This document shows, one piece after another, positions 10,386 to 23,448 of a stretch of DNA of 64,000 nt. Source of the stretch: Cercozoa sp. M6MM (taxonomy: Eukaryota > Endomyxa: Ascetosporea). The translations under genes were made by a program, and so were the position numbers. The notes under the pieces are model-generated. The model was not told the DNA's origin, did not search any database, and was given only the letters and a program-made list of their open reading frames with translations. The DNA lies in the NCBI GenBank assembly GCA_040357565.1, contig JBDODJ010000039.1, one strand, 5' to 3'. Position 1 is the stretch's first letter, and the number at the start of each line of letters is the position of its first letter.

Positions 10386-13167
10386 TTACTGCAGCATGGC
10401 CTCAATTGATCGAACGAACTCGAGCTGCTGCTCGGGGCTCAACGTCGGCGGAGGGTGACAGTACACGAGTCGGCCCAAAGCAGCGTCCTGCAGGACGAGT
10501 TTCGCAGCGTAGTTTTCATTGACTCGACCGCCTGTACATCGAAGACACCAAAAGTTGAAAGCAACATTAACATCAGTTCAGTCTTACCCTTGCTAGTTCG
10601 GTTCTTGGCAGCAGCGATTTTCGACAAGATGCCAAACGAGTTGTGCGACATTTCTTCCGCCGTTTCGTCTGTTTTGTGAAATCGGTTTTGTGCATGCGAA
10701 AGTCAAGACAGCTCAGATTGTACCAGCAACCTCGGCTTCAAACAGCGCGTCGATCAGATCTTCGGAAGGAACGCTCGTTGCAGATGTTTTCTCTCCTGAA
10801 ATGTTTTACAAACTTCAACGAAAAAAAAAAACAGAGGACGAAAACTTGAAAATACGCATCGAATTGGCGTCCAACTTGACATGGAAATGGCGTTCCAACT
10901 GTCGTTTCGAGACTCTCTAAAGTACAAGACACAGTTAGTTCCCTCAAAGAACCACACGAGAAAATTTAGTGTACCTCAACAACCAAAGCGGCAGCTTCGA
11001 CGGGATTCTGAATTCGATCAGCAGGCAAAATACCTGCAGCCGCCAGTTCTATTCAAACAACACAGAACGCAGTACACAAAGTGCGTAAAAGAGCCAAGAA
11101 GGAATGAGTACCCGCCTGGCTGGTGGCAGCAGCAAACACTAATCCGGGGCAGTCGAAGACGCTCATCTCCGTGTCTGGAATCTGTTTAGGCACAATAAAG
11201 TAAATTCAAACAAAAGACAACGGATGCGAATTTACGTTAATCGTCTGCAAACGCTTCGTTTTGAACGGTGTCGAGGAAACTGCGACGCGTCGTTCGGCGC
11301 AAAGCACATTCACCACGCACTAAGTTAGGAGGAATTTAGATGGCTGAATCACCCAAAAGAACATTGAAGGGAAAGCAACTACCGACTTGCCGACGTTGGG
11401 AAAGCCCAAGCAGCCGACACAAACGCGCGTATTCTCTTCGTTTCTTTGTTTTTTCTGCCAAGCACGGAAGAAGGTTCAATTGAACGAAAGAGGAGGCAAG
11501 AACCAAGTTACGTTGGACAAAGCGATTCGACGCAGGAGACGCAACAATTCACTTCGCGTGAAGATTCGAGTTTCGTCAAGAGACGACTCTGCTTGGCCGA
11601 TTTCGTCGGTATCGCTTCCAATGTCGCTCAGCTCCACGTGGTCACTGTGGTCGCTTTGACCACTGTAATCGCCCTGATCATCTGGAGCACTCATGTCGCG
11701 ATCACTCACTTGTTGCTCATCGCCGGATTCATCTTCAAACTGCATTTTCTGCAAGAACAGTTCGCGTGCCTCAGCAGAGACACCGGCGCGCTTGATTTGC
11801 CTCTTCTCATTCGGCTTCTCCGCTTCGGAAATTGTGGTTTTTTCTTTCATTTTTTGCTCCTCTGTTCAGTCAAAACCAGCATTAGTGAAGATTTAGAAGG
11901 ATCAGTGAATTCAGTGTACCACGAGTCTGACGAAGTGCGCTTTTGTCGGCATCAGCACGAGTGTGCTCACGCTTGCGTCTTGTACCTAAACATGGCAGTG
12001 GTAGTGAAACAACGGTATACTAATCAGACAAAGCACGTTCAAAGTACCTAAAAGATCCAGCCGACGGAGCTCCAGCAGCGCCGAGAAGAACACGCTAAAC
12101 ACACAACAACACTTTAAATGACAAGAATTCAGTGAACAAACAAAGCGTGTTGTACACTCTAATGCCTCGTTTTTTGAAGAATTCGAACCATTGTTGCCTC
12201 GCCTGCAAACCGCCCGGTTAAAAGACAACAAAATAACATTTTTAATTGTCAGTTATCATACCTCAACACTGAGCAGATCAGCTTTGTTCAGAAGCAAGAT
12301 TGCACCTTCTCCAGGACCGCGTGCTTCTGCAATCACCTCGCGCAGATCGCTTCCTGTTCAACATCGTTTAATTCAGCAAACTCAAAAAAAAAAAAAAAAA
12401 AACGATTTGCTGAAAATACAAGCACACCCGCACGGAAGAGCAACGGGTTTCGGGCATCAGCAACCTCGATGATCACGTCAGTTCGTTCGGTAGTGCGCCA
12501 CAGCTCGCGCCAAACCGATAAGTTGCGCTCGAAGGGAGTCAGAGTCACTATCAGACAGGAAACGCCACAAATACACAAATACATTTAAAAAAAAAACACT
12601 GAAGAATAATCGATTCTGTACTATTGTGGTGTCTGCGCAAGGCTTGAGCAACTTTGCGTTGCCAGACACCAAATTCTTCCTCTTCTCCGTGCTCCTGAGC
12701 AGCGCTGGACGCCATGTGCGCCAGTTCCCTGAAGTCGTCGGAATGCTTGTGCTTCCAGAGGGGACGACGTGGCACCGGAAAGCTCAGTAAGGCTTCTTCT
12801 TCCGACGGGCTAAACACAAGTCAAAACTGAAAGAATTACCGTTTGCTAAGAAAAATGAAGTCACCCAAAGGCATTTTCGTGCTTGCCAAACAGGTCTAAA
12901 GCCCAGAGATCTTTTGCACAAAATTGATCATCAGATAAAAAAGAAACCTTGTTGCAGGAAGAACTGATCGACCTGGCTTTCAAGCATGACTTGGGATTTA
13001 ACATCGACTGGTTTCTTTCGGTCCTTCTTTTGGCCACGCATCTGGCGCATCCTGTAGTTGAAGCACTTTGCAGCTCAAGTGACGTTTCACACCGCACAGA
13101 AAAACAGAACATTCGCATAATACCGGGCCTTGTCGCGCTTATTACGCTTTCTGCCACCACCACCCAT
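10386..13167 (-). CDS. LSG1: Large-subunit GTPase LSG1, multi-exon
   Basis: Cytosolic circularly permuted GTPase that acts in late 60S ribosome maturation (release of the NMD3 export adaptor in known systems). Exons on the minus strand give, in order: MGGGGRKRNKRDKAR (start at 13167), FPVPRRPLW, TPFERNLSVWRELWR with VADARNPLLFR, the G4 motif LLLNKADLLS, an acidic and Ser-rich insert at 11850-11690, then G1 GCLGFPNVGKS near 11400, FKTKRLQTI near 11250, G3 DCPGLV near 11150, GILPADRIQNPVEAAA near 11010, and the C-terminus LGRLVYCHPPP ending EAMLQ with TAA at 10388..10386. The order G4-G1-G3 is the expected permutation. I count at least ten exons; not every splice was fixed. It is divergent from the dual oxidase gene. 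Confidence 0.93.
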
Positions 13168-13365
13168 TGGTTTCACGTGCAAGCACTCGTTATTTTGCTA
13201 TATTAGGCGAACGACAACTGTTTGGCGGTTTTCCAGACAAAAACAAGTTGGCCTACGCTTGAATCGAGTGAACTTAGAGTATTAGAGGGCCCTAATGTTT
13301 TAAAATATCGGTTTTCACGCTAATGCATCCGTTGGAAGCAATTACATCCAATAGGATGACATTTT
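13168..13365. promoter_or_regulatory. Divergent promoter region of LSG1 and DUOX
   Basis: Short spacer between the LSG1 start (13167, minus) and the first open frame of the dual oxidase. No defined element is visible. Confidence 0.4.
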
Positions 13366-15885
13366 TTGGATGCGAAACGCCGACGATTCGGGGAAACTCG
13401 CAGGGTCCGAGGTGTCATAGCGTCCTGGCTCAACGAAACTCATCGAATCGGCCGGAACGAGTCACGAACGATGCGTGAGTTTCGCAGCTTTGACGGGTGG
13501 TACCACAACACGGCGCATGCGAGTCTCGGCGCAGCTGACACGGTAGAGAATTAAAACATTGATTCTAATGATGTATCCTCCTTAATTTTTCGATTGTAGC
13601 CACTGGCACGAAGTCACGCAGCACGCTTCGATGACGCTGGTGCCGGGCGTGAATTGGCGATGAAAGAGCGACCTTCGCCGCGGTAGGAGTTTGACCCCCC
13701 CCCCCCCTCTGTCAGTCTTTACTATTAGTTTTTGCTCCTTAGGCTGATAAGTGAGGCAACACTGAGAGACGAGAATGCGTTGGGCACGAGTTCTTTGCGA
13801 AATCGAACGACGCTGGCCGTGTTTTTTGGACAGCAACTGGTGGAGGAGATTCTGGATGCACAGGGCGCTGCGTGTGATCCCGAGTACAACAACATTCCGG
13901 CGCTCACGCCGGCCGAACTCGCCCTGGCCAAGGTCGACTTCAGTTTTACGCGGGGGCCCCCCGCCCCTATCCCTTTCCCTCTTTTTGCAGTTTTACCTCC
14001 TTTTTACCCCCTCCTTACTCCCTCCCCTGACACCCTGCAGGAGCTGCGACCGCGTAACGATGAGGATCCTGGCGGCGTTCTTCATGACGGTGCGGCCGAC
14101 CCGGCTGATACACCGTAGAACGCATCTTTAATTTACATTTTACTTATGTTAAACACGTATGTGTATGTGTACAGATTCCAACGGACGCGTTACGTTCGTG
14201 TCGGCTCGCATGACGCGCAGCGCAGTGCCACTCCACGGTAAGGGGGTAATGTGGTGGAGAAAGGGGTAAAGGGATGTGGAGAGGGGTAAAGGGGGTGTAT
14301 AGAAGGGTAATGGGGGAGGGTAGGAGTTAAAGGGGAGTGTATAGGTATGGGGGTATCAAGAGGTAAAGCACTGTGTATACACCCTTGACACAGTGCGCAA
14401 CTCAACGAGATTAGCGCCTGGATCGACGGTACGCTGATCTACGGACCGTCGAAAGTGTGGACCGACGCACTGCGCGCCTTTGAGCGCGGTGAACTTGCCA
14501 CCGTTTTTCTGCGTCGGAATTCCGACGGAAGAATCGAAGAACATTCGCGGAATTTTGGAGAAACCTTTGACGAATCCGCGATCGGCACTTACGACGAGTT
14601 TCCGCTGCCGAACGATATCGCGCTGCCCATCGTCAATCCTGCCATCCCGTCCTTGCACAAGTTCGTAACGCACCCTGAAACAACACCCCTTTAAACAATA
14701 TCTTTAAACAACACTTCCTTAAATAACACTCCCGAAACATATGTGAAGAAGTGTTAAACACTTCCTTCAATCAATACATTTGCAGGAAGACGTGCGTCGT
14801 TTCTGGCGACTCGGCAACCCGCGTAGCCATTTCTTAAGACTGTGTTTTGTCTGACTGAACGGATGAAAAGTGTAGGTACCAATGAGAATCCAATGCTGCT
14901 CGCATTCGCTGTTCTCTGGCACCGTGAGCACAACTGGTACTTTAACCCTCCCCACACCTTTCTCTTTCTCAACATCGAGTTACTTTCTACACATCGAGTA
15001 CAGGCAAGCCCGACGACTGCACAAACAACACCCGGACTGGTCGGATGAACTGTTGTTTCTGGAGGTAACATTTCTTAATTTTGGAGAAGAGACACTCAAA
15101 GCTTTTTGCTTCAGGCCCGGCGACTAACAATTTCCGTGTACCAAAAAATCGTCATGTACGACTGGCTTCCGGTCTTCCTGGGTCAGTTTAACGCTTTCCT
15201 TGTGTTTTAGTTAGTTAGACTGATTATTGTACAGGGCTTGATGAAATGCCTGCCTATCAAGGCTTCCGCGCGGATGTGGACCCCCAAGTGCCACATGAGT
15301 TTCAAAGTGCTGCCATGCGCTTCGGACACACCATGGTGCTCTTTTCCAAAGGAAATGTCCTTACCCAAAAATGCAAAATTTCCTAGGTGCCGCCGGGTCA
15401 ATACCGGCGCGGCAAGAACTGCGCTTTTGGCGATGCACTTCGCGTTTGCAACAGCTATTTCATCGGGCCGCAACAGGTTAAAAATACGTTCCCAATTCTC
15501 ACAGCGTCAGTTTTTTCTTGGTAATTTCCGGAGCAGGTATTGAACGCGGTGACTGGTGGCTATCCATTCGGATGGGAGGTAAATTTATACAATTCTTCTG
15601 CAACGTCGGAGTAAGCTAACCTATTAAATCTGCATGGTAGGAATTGATGCTCGGCATGTCGTCTCAACTGGCTGAGCGAGAAGACACTCACATAACTGGT
15701 ACATTGTGGTATTAAAGAATTATAGTTTTGTTTGGGTGTAAATTAGGTTATTTGACTAGAGGATTTGAGAGGCTTCGTATTTGGTCCGTTGGAAGCGAGT
15801 AGGCGTGACTTGATGGCACTCAACTTGCAGAGAGGTACTTCCGTTTGACTGGGAGATTTTGTGTTCAATAGCAGAAAACTGCGTG

Positions 15886-15940
<55 letters not shown>

Positions 15941-18900
15941 TGCAGGCAGAGATCACGGTATTCCGGACTACAACTCACTGCGCAAACAGTACGGTCTGGT
16001 CCCTGTTCGCGGCTCGTGCGACACTCGACATGAGTTCGTTCGCAAGTTTCCGCGCCGCTGGCGGATCTTCGAACGACTGTACGGACCTGATCGCAGTCCA
16101 GTCACCGAGACCCTCAATGATACCAACAGCACCACCACTATTGAAGACTGCGTCATGAACGATGCCATGTTACGTATCGATACTTTCACTGCTGGCATGG
16201 CTGAAACGTGAGATCCTGTGTTTTTGAAGCTTCCAAATCACTCATTTCTTTCAGTTGAGAGTGTGCCTTTTGTGTCATAGAATTGACGGTCCTGGCGAAC
16301 TGTTTTCGGCGATCATTTTGAGCACACTTTTGCGCATTCGCGATGGCGATCGCTTCTGTAGCTTTAACTTGGTTGTCTTTAGAACCAAAAATTGTTTCCT
16401 TTTTGTCCCCAGGGTTCGAAAACAGAGACCTCCGCATGGCCGATGTCAGTGTCGAAGCGCACAACGAAGGCAGTGTCCTGACTGATGCCGAACTGGCCGA
16501 GATTCGAAACACAACGATCAAAGATGTACTGTTGCGGAATTCCGTGCATCTGACGTCTGCAGACATTCAGGATGTGAGTACTCTTTCGTGTGCTTTCTTG
16601 TTTGATTCTAAAAGTCACAAAGGGGTCTGTAGAATCCCTTTGTGCACATGACACAAGACGTGTGTCCGCAGCCCAAGCAGATTCACAAGAACGAGTTGCC
16701 TGCCTGCACTCCACCGCAGACGTTCGACTACTTTGTCGACACCAACAGTCACGTGCAACTGTAAGGTTCTTATCTTTTTGGGGTTCCAACTGAGTTAAGT
16801 TGATCGTTTGTGTTTCTTTAGTGGTCTAACGATTGCTTCGATCGTGATTGGTGCCGTCGCCCTGATTCTCCTGTCTGTCTGCTTTGCCTGGCGACACAAG
16901 CGAAGAACGAAAGACACAGACATGGAGTTGATCGATAAGAAACTCAACTACAACAGTGACGATGACGAGTGGTCTCTGGCCGAGACAGAATCTGAAGCCA
17001 CAAGCGAAACCACTCAGAACACTGACGCTTTTGAAGTGAAAGAACTCGCAAGTGAAGACCAGAAAACCAACGATTTGACATCCTTCTTGGTGCAGATTTT
17101 GTCACAGTTTTTCCCGTCTTGCTCCCTTTACTTTCTGCCCTTGTTAGTGGTGGAGATCGCGCACGAAGGAGCGCGAGAGGTTTCCGCAAGTTCGCGCAAC
17201 GATCGATCGCGACACTCGCACGGTGCTTGTGCCGGTGTTCACTGCCTCTGCGCTGCTGCACTTGTGCCGAAAGCGACACCAAATCCCTTCGGAAAGCGCG
17301 CTAGATCGACTGATCTATATTGGTGCTGGCGACTGCACTTTGGTACCTTTAATTTGCAGTTTTGTTTGCTTGCGATTTTCATCAGAATGTCCTTGGTTCA
17401 GTGCCCTCTGGTCAGCATACAGATGCGACAGGCGAGCATTCATCAAACAGGCGAAACTGACCTGATCATTCGAGCACACTGCGATGTTCCACTTCGATTC
17501 GCTTCGCTGTGTGTTGTTTCTTTCATTGAATGATGATGGTTTCAGGTTGAGTTTCTTGTGTGTTGGTTTAGGCAAGAACTCGCGATCTTTTTGGTGGAGT
17601 GGCAGCACTTGGCACCGACTCTCGTGCACCAAGAGTCGCACCGACAGAACTTGACACTGCTTCGCGAACGCAAGGCAAAACTGAACGAGTTCGTTCGTGT
17701 CGCGAGCGAGGTGGCGCGGAGCGTTGTGCACAGCGATGCTTCCTTCGTTTCAACTGCTGCAGCACTCGACGACTACTGCAACCAGTTCGAGGACGAAATC
17801 GACTCGAACGTTGTGCGCATGCGTTTGTGCCGCTTCGAAATCGCGCGCACACTGATCGCACTGGGTTTCGAACCGACCTACTGCGCAGTGCTGAATGCCT
17901 TCTTGTATCCACCTCGCGCAATGGCCGAGTTGCTGCGTATGCGGCCGCCGCGTCAGAGTGCCGACATGAGTGTCGTTGTCGCTTTGGTGCGCTGTCTCAC
18001 TTGTCGAGCGTCGAGTGACCTGTGTGCAATTTTGGTTCAGCGATTCTCGGTGCTTCAGCCTCGGTATGCCAGTTCATACATGCTTCTTTATATAGTATCA
18101 ATAACTCTCTGTCCTTCAGCGAGGAATCGATGGAGGAATCGATGGAGGAATCGATGGATGACTCCAAAGTGGACGAAGAAACGCAACTGACGACAGATGA
18201 ACTGCAAGAACAGATCGAATTCGTGAGTGTGTGCGTTCTTGCCGTGTGCTCGGTCGAGTTGCACTGCGATTGCCTCGAACTCGACGAAGCCTACAGCGTG
18301 CTGAGTTTCTTTGCTGCCAAAGTGTCGAAAGCACGCGAAATCGTGCGCAACTCAACCGCGCTGAGCATTCGAGTCGAGTCACAAAGCGAGTTGAAACGAG
18401 CGCTCTGTGATTTCTTGATCGAATCGAAACTCGACGTGTTTGGCATTCGATTAGACAACCAAGAGACACGAATTCCCGAGGAATTGCATCCTTCGCAGGT
18501 CGATTCCCAGGTCGAAAACAGCCTTGAAAGTTCACTGCTCGCTGCTGTTCGTCACAAGCATCCCGAAAGCAACATCGACGCCTGGACTTCCCTCATACCG
18601 GCGTACAATCAGACACAGCAGGACAGTTCCAATGAAGAAGAAAGAAGCAACGACCAGAAGAAACGCCCCACCTTGTCGCACACCTTGTGGAAACTGTGGC
18701 AGGAAAATGCAGTGCTCGTCAGCTTTGGTGTTTTCATTGTGCTCGTCAACATTGCCGTCATGCTCAAGCGCTTCTACGTCTACGCCTTCGAAAGCGAACA
18801 GCTTGGTACTTACACTTCAGTTTGAGAGCTTTCAGGTTCATTTCAGTTGGCAGGCCTGCGACGAGTCGTTGGCTACGGCGTTTCGTTCACGCGAGGCGCT

Positions 18901-20800
18901 GCATCGGCGCAGCACTTGAACTATGGCATTGCCTTTGGCCTGACTGCAAAGCGTGCTGTGCCCGACTTGCTTCCAAAACCTTTGCGAGACGTTGCTGTGT
19001 GGATCAAACTTCACATTCTTGCCGCAACCATCGGGTCTATATGGACGCTTGTTCATATTGGTACTTCTTCTTTCACCCTTAGGGGATCTATGTAATAATA
19101 AATCTTGCAGGTGGACACTTGTACAACTTTACCTCGTTCACGACGCAACCTGTCGCCGATCAGCGCTGCTTGTTGCGACAACGTGCGATTTCGAGCAGTT
19201 CAGTATGTTTAAACCCTTTCAAGTTAAATGTTGATTGACTTGGTGATTTGGTTGTGTGAAAGGTGACTTCTTTCTGGAGCTGGTTGCTTGGCACTCCAAC
19301 CGGCCTGTTTGGAGTTTTGCTGACGTTCGTTTGGCTCTTCCTGATCGTGTTTGCCTCGCCTTGCCTGAGGAAGTGAGTTTCAATTTATCCCATGATTTTG
19401 CTTTAACTGATGTGTGTGGTTACGTTTAAAGGAACGCGTACGACGTGTTTCTTCGCTCGCACAAAGTGGCCTTCCCGGTGTTCATTGTGCTTATTTTTGC
19501 ACACGGAGCTGCCGCCTTGGTGCAGCAACCGGCTTTTATTCTGTACTGGGCCGTTCCAATTCTGCTCGTGCTGTTCGACATTCTGCTGGCGTGCTACTTT
19601 CGCCGCACTGAGTGTATTTCTTGTTGCTAAATCCAGACTGGTCCCTCTGCAAATGTGTTGTGCTGGATGCTTTCATTATTTGTATTATCTAGCGGTTGTG
19701 ACGTGCAAGAAAGTGCGAGTGACATATAACATGGTGCTACTGACACTTTGGCGTCCTCCCAAGTTTCGTTTCAAGAGTGGCCAGTTCGTGAAACTGCGAT
19801 GTCTCAACGCATACGAAACTGTACTTGCGTTCTCCTTTGGTTTCAGTTCGCTTCATTTTTCACTGATATCGATGGGTGTCAGTTGTGGCAACAACCGCAT
19901 GCATTCACTATCCTGAGTGCACCGAATGACCCCACGCTGGAGATAGCGTGCAAGAAAGAAGGCAAATGGACTTCGGAACTGCGACAACACTTGGCCCAAC
20001 GCGACCAGGCAACCGATCTCCCGGTGTTGTTCGCTCTGAGTGGACCGCGTGGTGGTGCAGTGTCGGTACAGTAGTCTATCAAGTCAAAGGGAGGAAGGAA
20101 ACAAAACTGAATGCTGTGTTTCTCAGACTCGCTTCTTTGAAGGAATCGACCGCGTTGTGATTGTGTGCGCCAGTATCGGAGTCACTCCGTACTTGAGTGC
20201 TCTACGAGATGTGTGCAACCGTGTGGAGCACATGCCAGGACGCACTGACGACGAGCTTAACGGCTTGTTGCATGACGATATCGTTCTGCCTTCTCACATG
20301 TAAATCCATTCCCGTCAATTGTACATCTTGTGCATTTAGTTGTGTCTTTGTAGTCAAATAATCTGGACATGTCGAAGCTACCATGGCATGGAGTGGGCCA
20401 TCGAAATGCTAGCCGACATTGAGCGACGCCTGCACGATTCAGATCGCGTCAACTTCACACTGCACTTGTATCTGACGGCGAAGCACGATTCCGCCACTCT
20501 ACACGATCGACTGCTTGCCATTTTCAATGTGGACAAATTGCTTGGGTAAATTTACTTTTAGCTGCTAGTTTTTGACAAAGTCGCTGTGAGTGTATGTGCT
20601 GCAGTCTCGAGAATCCAGTCGAAGTTGGCCGACCCGAGATTGCGGAACTGCTGCGAAAGGAGTGCGAATCCGAGAACGAAGTCGTCTCAGTGTTTTCCTG
20701 TGGCTCCTCGAAAATCTGCATGCAGATTGCGCGCGAAGTGCAGCAGCTGAGAATGGAGGGAAATGCGATCGTGCACCACAGTGAGCATTTCTCGTTGTAA
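13366..20800 (+). CDS. DUOX: Dual oxidase (peroxidase-like domain fused to NADPH oxidase), many exons
   Basis: Membrane enzyme that passes electrons from NADPH through FAD and two hemes to oxygen. Order after splicing: peroxidase-like domain (FDGWYHNTAHASLG near 13490; NRTTLAVFFGQQLVEEILD 13800; AQLNEISAWIDGTLIYG 14400; NENPMLLAFAVLWHREHN 14885; AAMRFGHTMV 15310; LQRGRDHGIPDYNSLRKQYG 15825-15985; LRIRDGDRFW 16330), membrane helix GLTIASIVIGAVALILLSVC (16830), an intracellular region (17000-18650), then the oxidase: IKLHILAATIGSIWTLVHIGGH with paired histidines (19000-19110), SHKVAFPVFIVLIFAHG (19460), FAD region KFRFKSGQFVKLRC and HAFTILSAPND (normally HPFT), NADPH region ASIGVTPYLSAL (20165) and VFSCGS near 20690, ending HHSEHFSL. 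No calcium-binding EF-hand loop is visible. The first Met (13366) is uncertain because no signal peptide is seen; it may need an upstream exon. One junction near 14660 did not resolve to GT-AG. Confidence 0.92.
15882..15939 (+). repeat. (GT)n microsatellite in DUOX intron
   Basis: GT dinucleotide tract ending directly before the CAG acceptor (GTGGTGCAG) of the exon that starts RDHGIPDYNS, so it forms the 3' part of the intron. Confidence 0.95.
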
Positions 20801-21395
20801 CTGGCGGACTACGCCTTAAATCGCCGCGCGTTCGGGAGCGAAGTATTCCATGAACAGAAACGAGAATTCGAGTCCGCGTCGACTGAAGTTACAGCACAGT
20901 TCTTTGAGAACCGGTTTTGAGTAATTTAATCGAATTACTCTGCCCTTTTTGAGCACTAAACGCACTTTATCCTGCCGAAATGGTGCCCACAGTACTACCT
21001 ACAGGATGCACCCCTTAAAACCTCTAAGCATTCGTGCACCTGACTGCTTCCGTTCCGGTGCTTCGCTTCGCTTCCGCAGTTGGGGGTCACTGGCGGGATC
21101 GCTTCAGTCAGTGCAGGTCGTCGCCGGAAACGTTCGCTTCCGAGTTGCTCTCATGCTTCATTCCAGGGGAAGACAAGGACTCCTCGATTTGTGTCTTTTG
21201 ATCTAGTTTTCGAGGCTTTTCGGCCAATGGTGCGATTTTACCCCAGTCAACATGCGTTGTGGAGGGTTGCCGTCGAGAGCTCGGGGCACGCGGTCGGTCG
21301 CATACTGCGTGTTGTAGATTGGGCGCTCTATCGGCGATTTCGTACCTTTGAGCACCTTCCCTGGAGTTCGAAACATTCTGTCCGTCGGCTATCAT
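20801..21395. other. Spacer after DUOX
   Basis: Holds the DUOX 3' untranslated region and possibly last exons of the next minus-strand gene. Open frames on both strands (20949-21505 plus, 21108-21395 minus) have no recognised content. Confidence 0.4.
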
Positions 21396-23356
21396 TCAAG
21401 GTCCAGACTTCCGGTATACACAGCATTGGAACGAAAGATGTGGCATACCTTTTGCACTTGCTTGGCCCTGAAGAACTGCAGCCAGCTGTGCTTGTAGTCT
21501 GTTGACTCTGTCGCTCATTCTTTGAACTTGCGGTACCGAAGTAGCTTGTACAGGATTTCTGGACGCAAAAGCGCCTTCAAACCTCTTGCGCGCGGACCGA
21601 GAAGAAACGAGCAAATATAACTGAAACGTCAACGGACGATTTAAATAACCAGAGATAGATTTGTTTAGAGCAACCAAGTTTATTGTTAGTTTGCGTTGAG
21701 GTGTGTGCACATTCTGTTTTGGTCATATCCCGAGTCCAGCGCAGTCAGAGTTCAAGCGGGGCGACAAACGCAGAATTTCTGATGCGTCAAGGAGTCTGAG
21801 CAGAGGGATACGGACTCGAAATACGTGACATGCGCGTTTTGCGTCGAATTCTTGTGTTAAAATGTAGGCACTCTTCTCCACTGTTTGGGGATCAACGAGC
21901 GGTGGTGACTGGAAGGACAAGTCGTTGGCGCCGCTGAAGCTGTTTCTGAAGACGCGCGCAGCGTACAGTTCTGAACAAGCATATTAACCTTAGAGCTTCG
22001 ACAGCAAACTACTTGTACCGGGTATTCTATCGAGACATGTCCACAGTTCCTCGCTTTCCCACTTTGGCACAATACACGCTGTTTCGAGTTGTTTTTGGCC
22101 TTTTTCACTCGGTTGCCGATTCAAACGGTTGCCCTTGCCAAGCGAAGCTTCAAGCATATGCAAGTCTTGGGCACAGCCGCACTCAAGCCTGACCTCTAGA
22201 CCCTCGAAGTGCACAAGTTGCTGAGAAAAGCAGTCGCTCGGCATGTCAAACCCAACGGTAAAGCAAAGCGTGCGGTGACCTGGGGAAAGAGGGTAGGAGG
22301 AGGGTAAGAGGGACTAGAAGCAAGTAGAGGGTGAGAAGCAAAAGGAGTTAATGGGGTTAGGGCGTAAAGGGGTAAAGAGGGTGGGTATTCAACCTGCTTC
22401 GGCGTAATGGTGCACAAAGGTGCGAACGAGAGAACTCAAACTAGGGTGAATGAGGTCTTGAGATGCGAGTGTGTGCCGTCTTGACAGTCCCAGAGCTCCA
22501 TATTTGTTCTTGTGCTTAAGGCCAAGAACTGCTCTTATCATCATGACAGTAACGCATTGTTTATATCAACGACAGTCTTTAAAAAAGTCAGCTTTCTAGA
22601 TGATGTACCAATGTGCCAGAAACTGCTGCGACCGAGCGAGACACCAATCGGCGTCGATCGAAACCGAAGCGCGAACCTGTGCAGCGCAAACGGACGACGT
22701 CCGTTGAGGGACTGCAGCGAATGCAAAGATTGCATTGTGTGTGGATGGCACGTCAAATACGCTGCAATCGCAAAGGCTTCCAAACAGCGAATCGGCAGTC
22801 TTCGTGCCAGAGACATCTGTCCGCTTGCGCATATTTCCGCGAAAGGTCGGTCCTGCGAGCGGTGATATAAATTCACAAACAACAGCTACTGTACATAGGC
22901 GGCTAGTACGCTAGGTACCTTGTGAACTTTGATCGCGTCTAACTGCGGACTGAAACGATACGTGAACTGGTTGAGCAACTTTTGGATGTGCTGAAATCCA
23001 GCACGAATATCGTCGAACGAATGTATGGAGCGAGCCTGGCGCCGTGGGCATGGTACTCCCTTGTGAACACCAACTGCGCTATCGTTTGAATCACGGAAGT
23101 CACGTCCCTTCCTTCGCTGCTCGAGTTGTTGCTTCTTCACCAACTGCTGAAGTCGAATGTGCTCTGTTCGCAACTTGAGGAAGAAATCTGCGCTCTTCTC
23201 TTTTGTTTTCTTCAGTTGGAAGACAGAGGCAGCTCTAGTATTTGTTTCGTTTGATTTTGGAGCAGAATTCGTTGATTCTTTCTCGCAGAAAGTAGAAAGT
23301 GCTTTGATCAACGAATCCGTGTCACGCGGAGTAGTCGTCCCTCGAATGGCTCGCAT
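21396..23356 (-). CDS. Unrecognised multi-exon protein
   Basis: The first exon 23356..22919 encodes 146 residues from MRAIRGTTTPRDTDSL to AIKVHK and ends at a GTACC donor. It is basic and charged with a helical stretch (LRTEHIRLQQLVKKQQ). The second starts at 22852 after CGCAG (DRPFAEICASGQMSLARR). After an intron with GGGTAAA-type tracts (22270-22395) come an exon with FSQQLVHFEGLEVRLECG (about 22260-22015) and one with SFQSPPLVDPQTVEKSAY (about 21950-21740). A last exon may read ALLRPEILYKLLRYRKF near 21520. I do not recognise the family and the 3' end is uncertain. The exon pattern, lack of stops and splice signals make a real gene likely. Confidence 0.6.
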
Positions 23357-23448
23357 GAAAGCTCAAGGTACCACTTCGCCCTAAAAAGTACGAACTGCAG
23401 TCTGCAGCCGTCGTAGCTACTTTGTCGTGACTTCTGACCGATTGTTGC

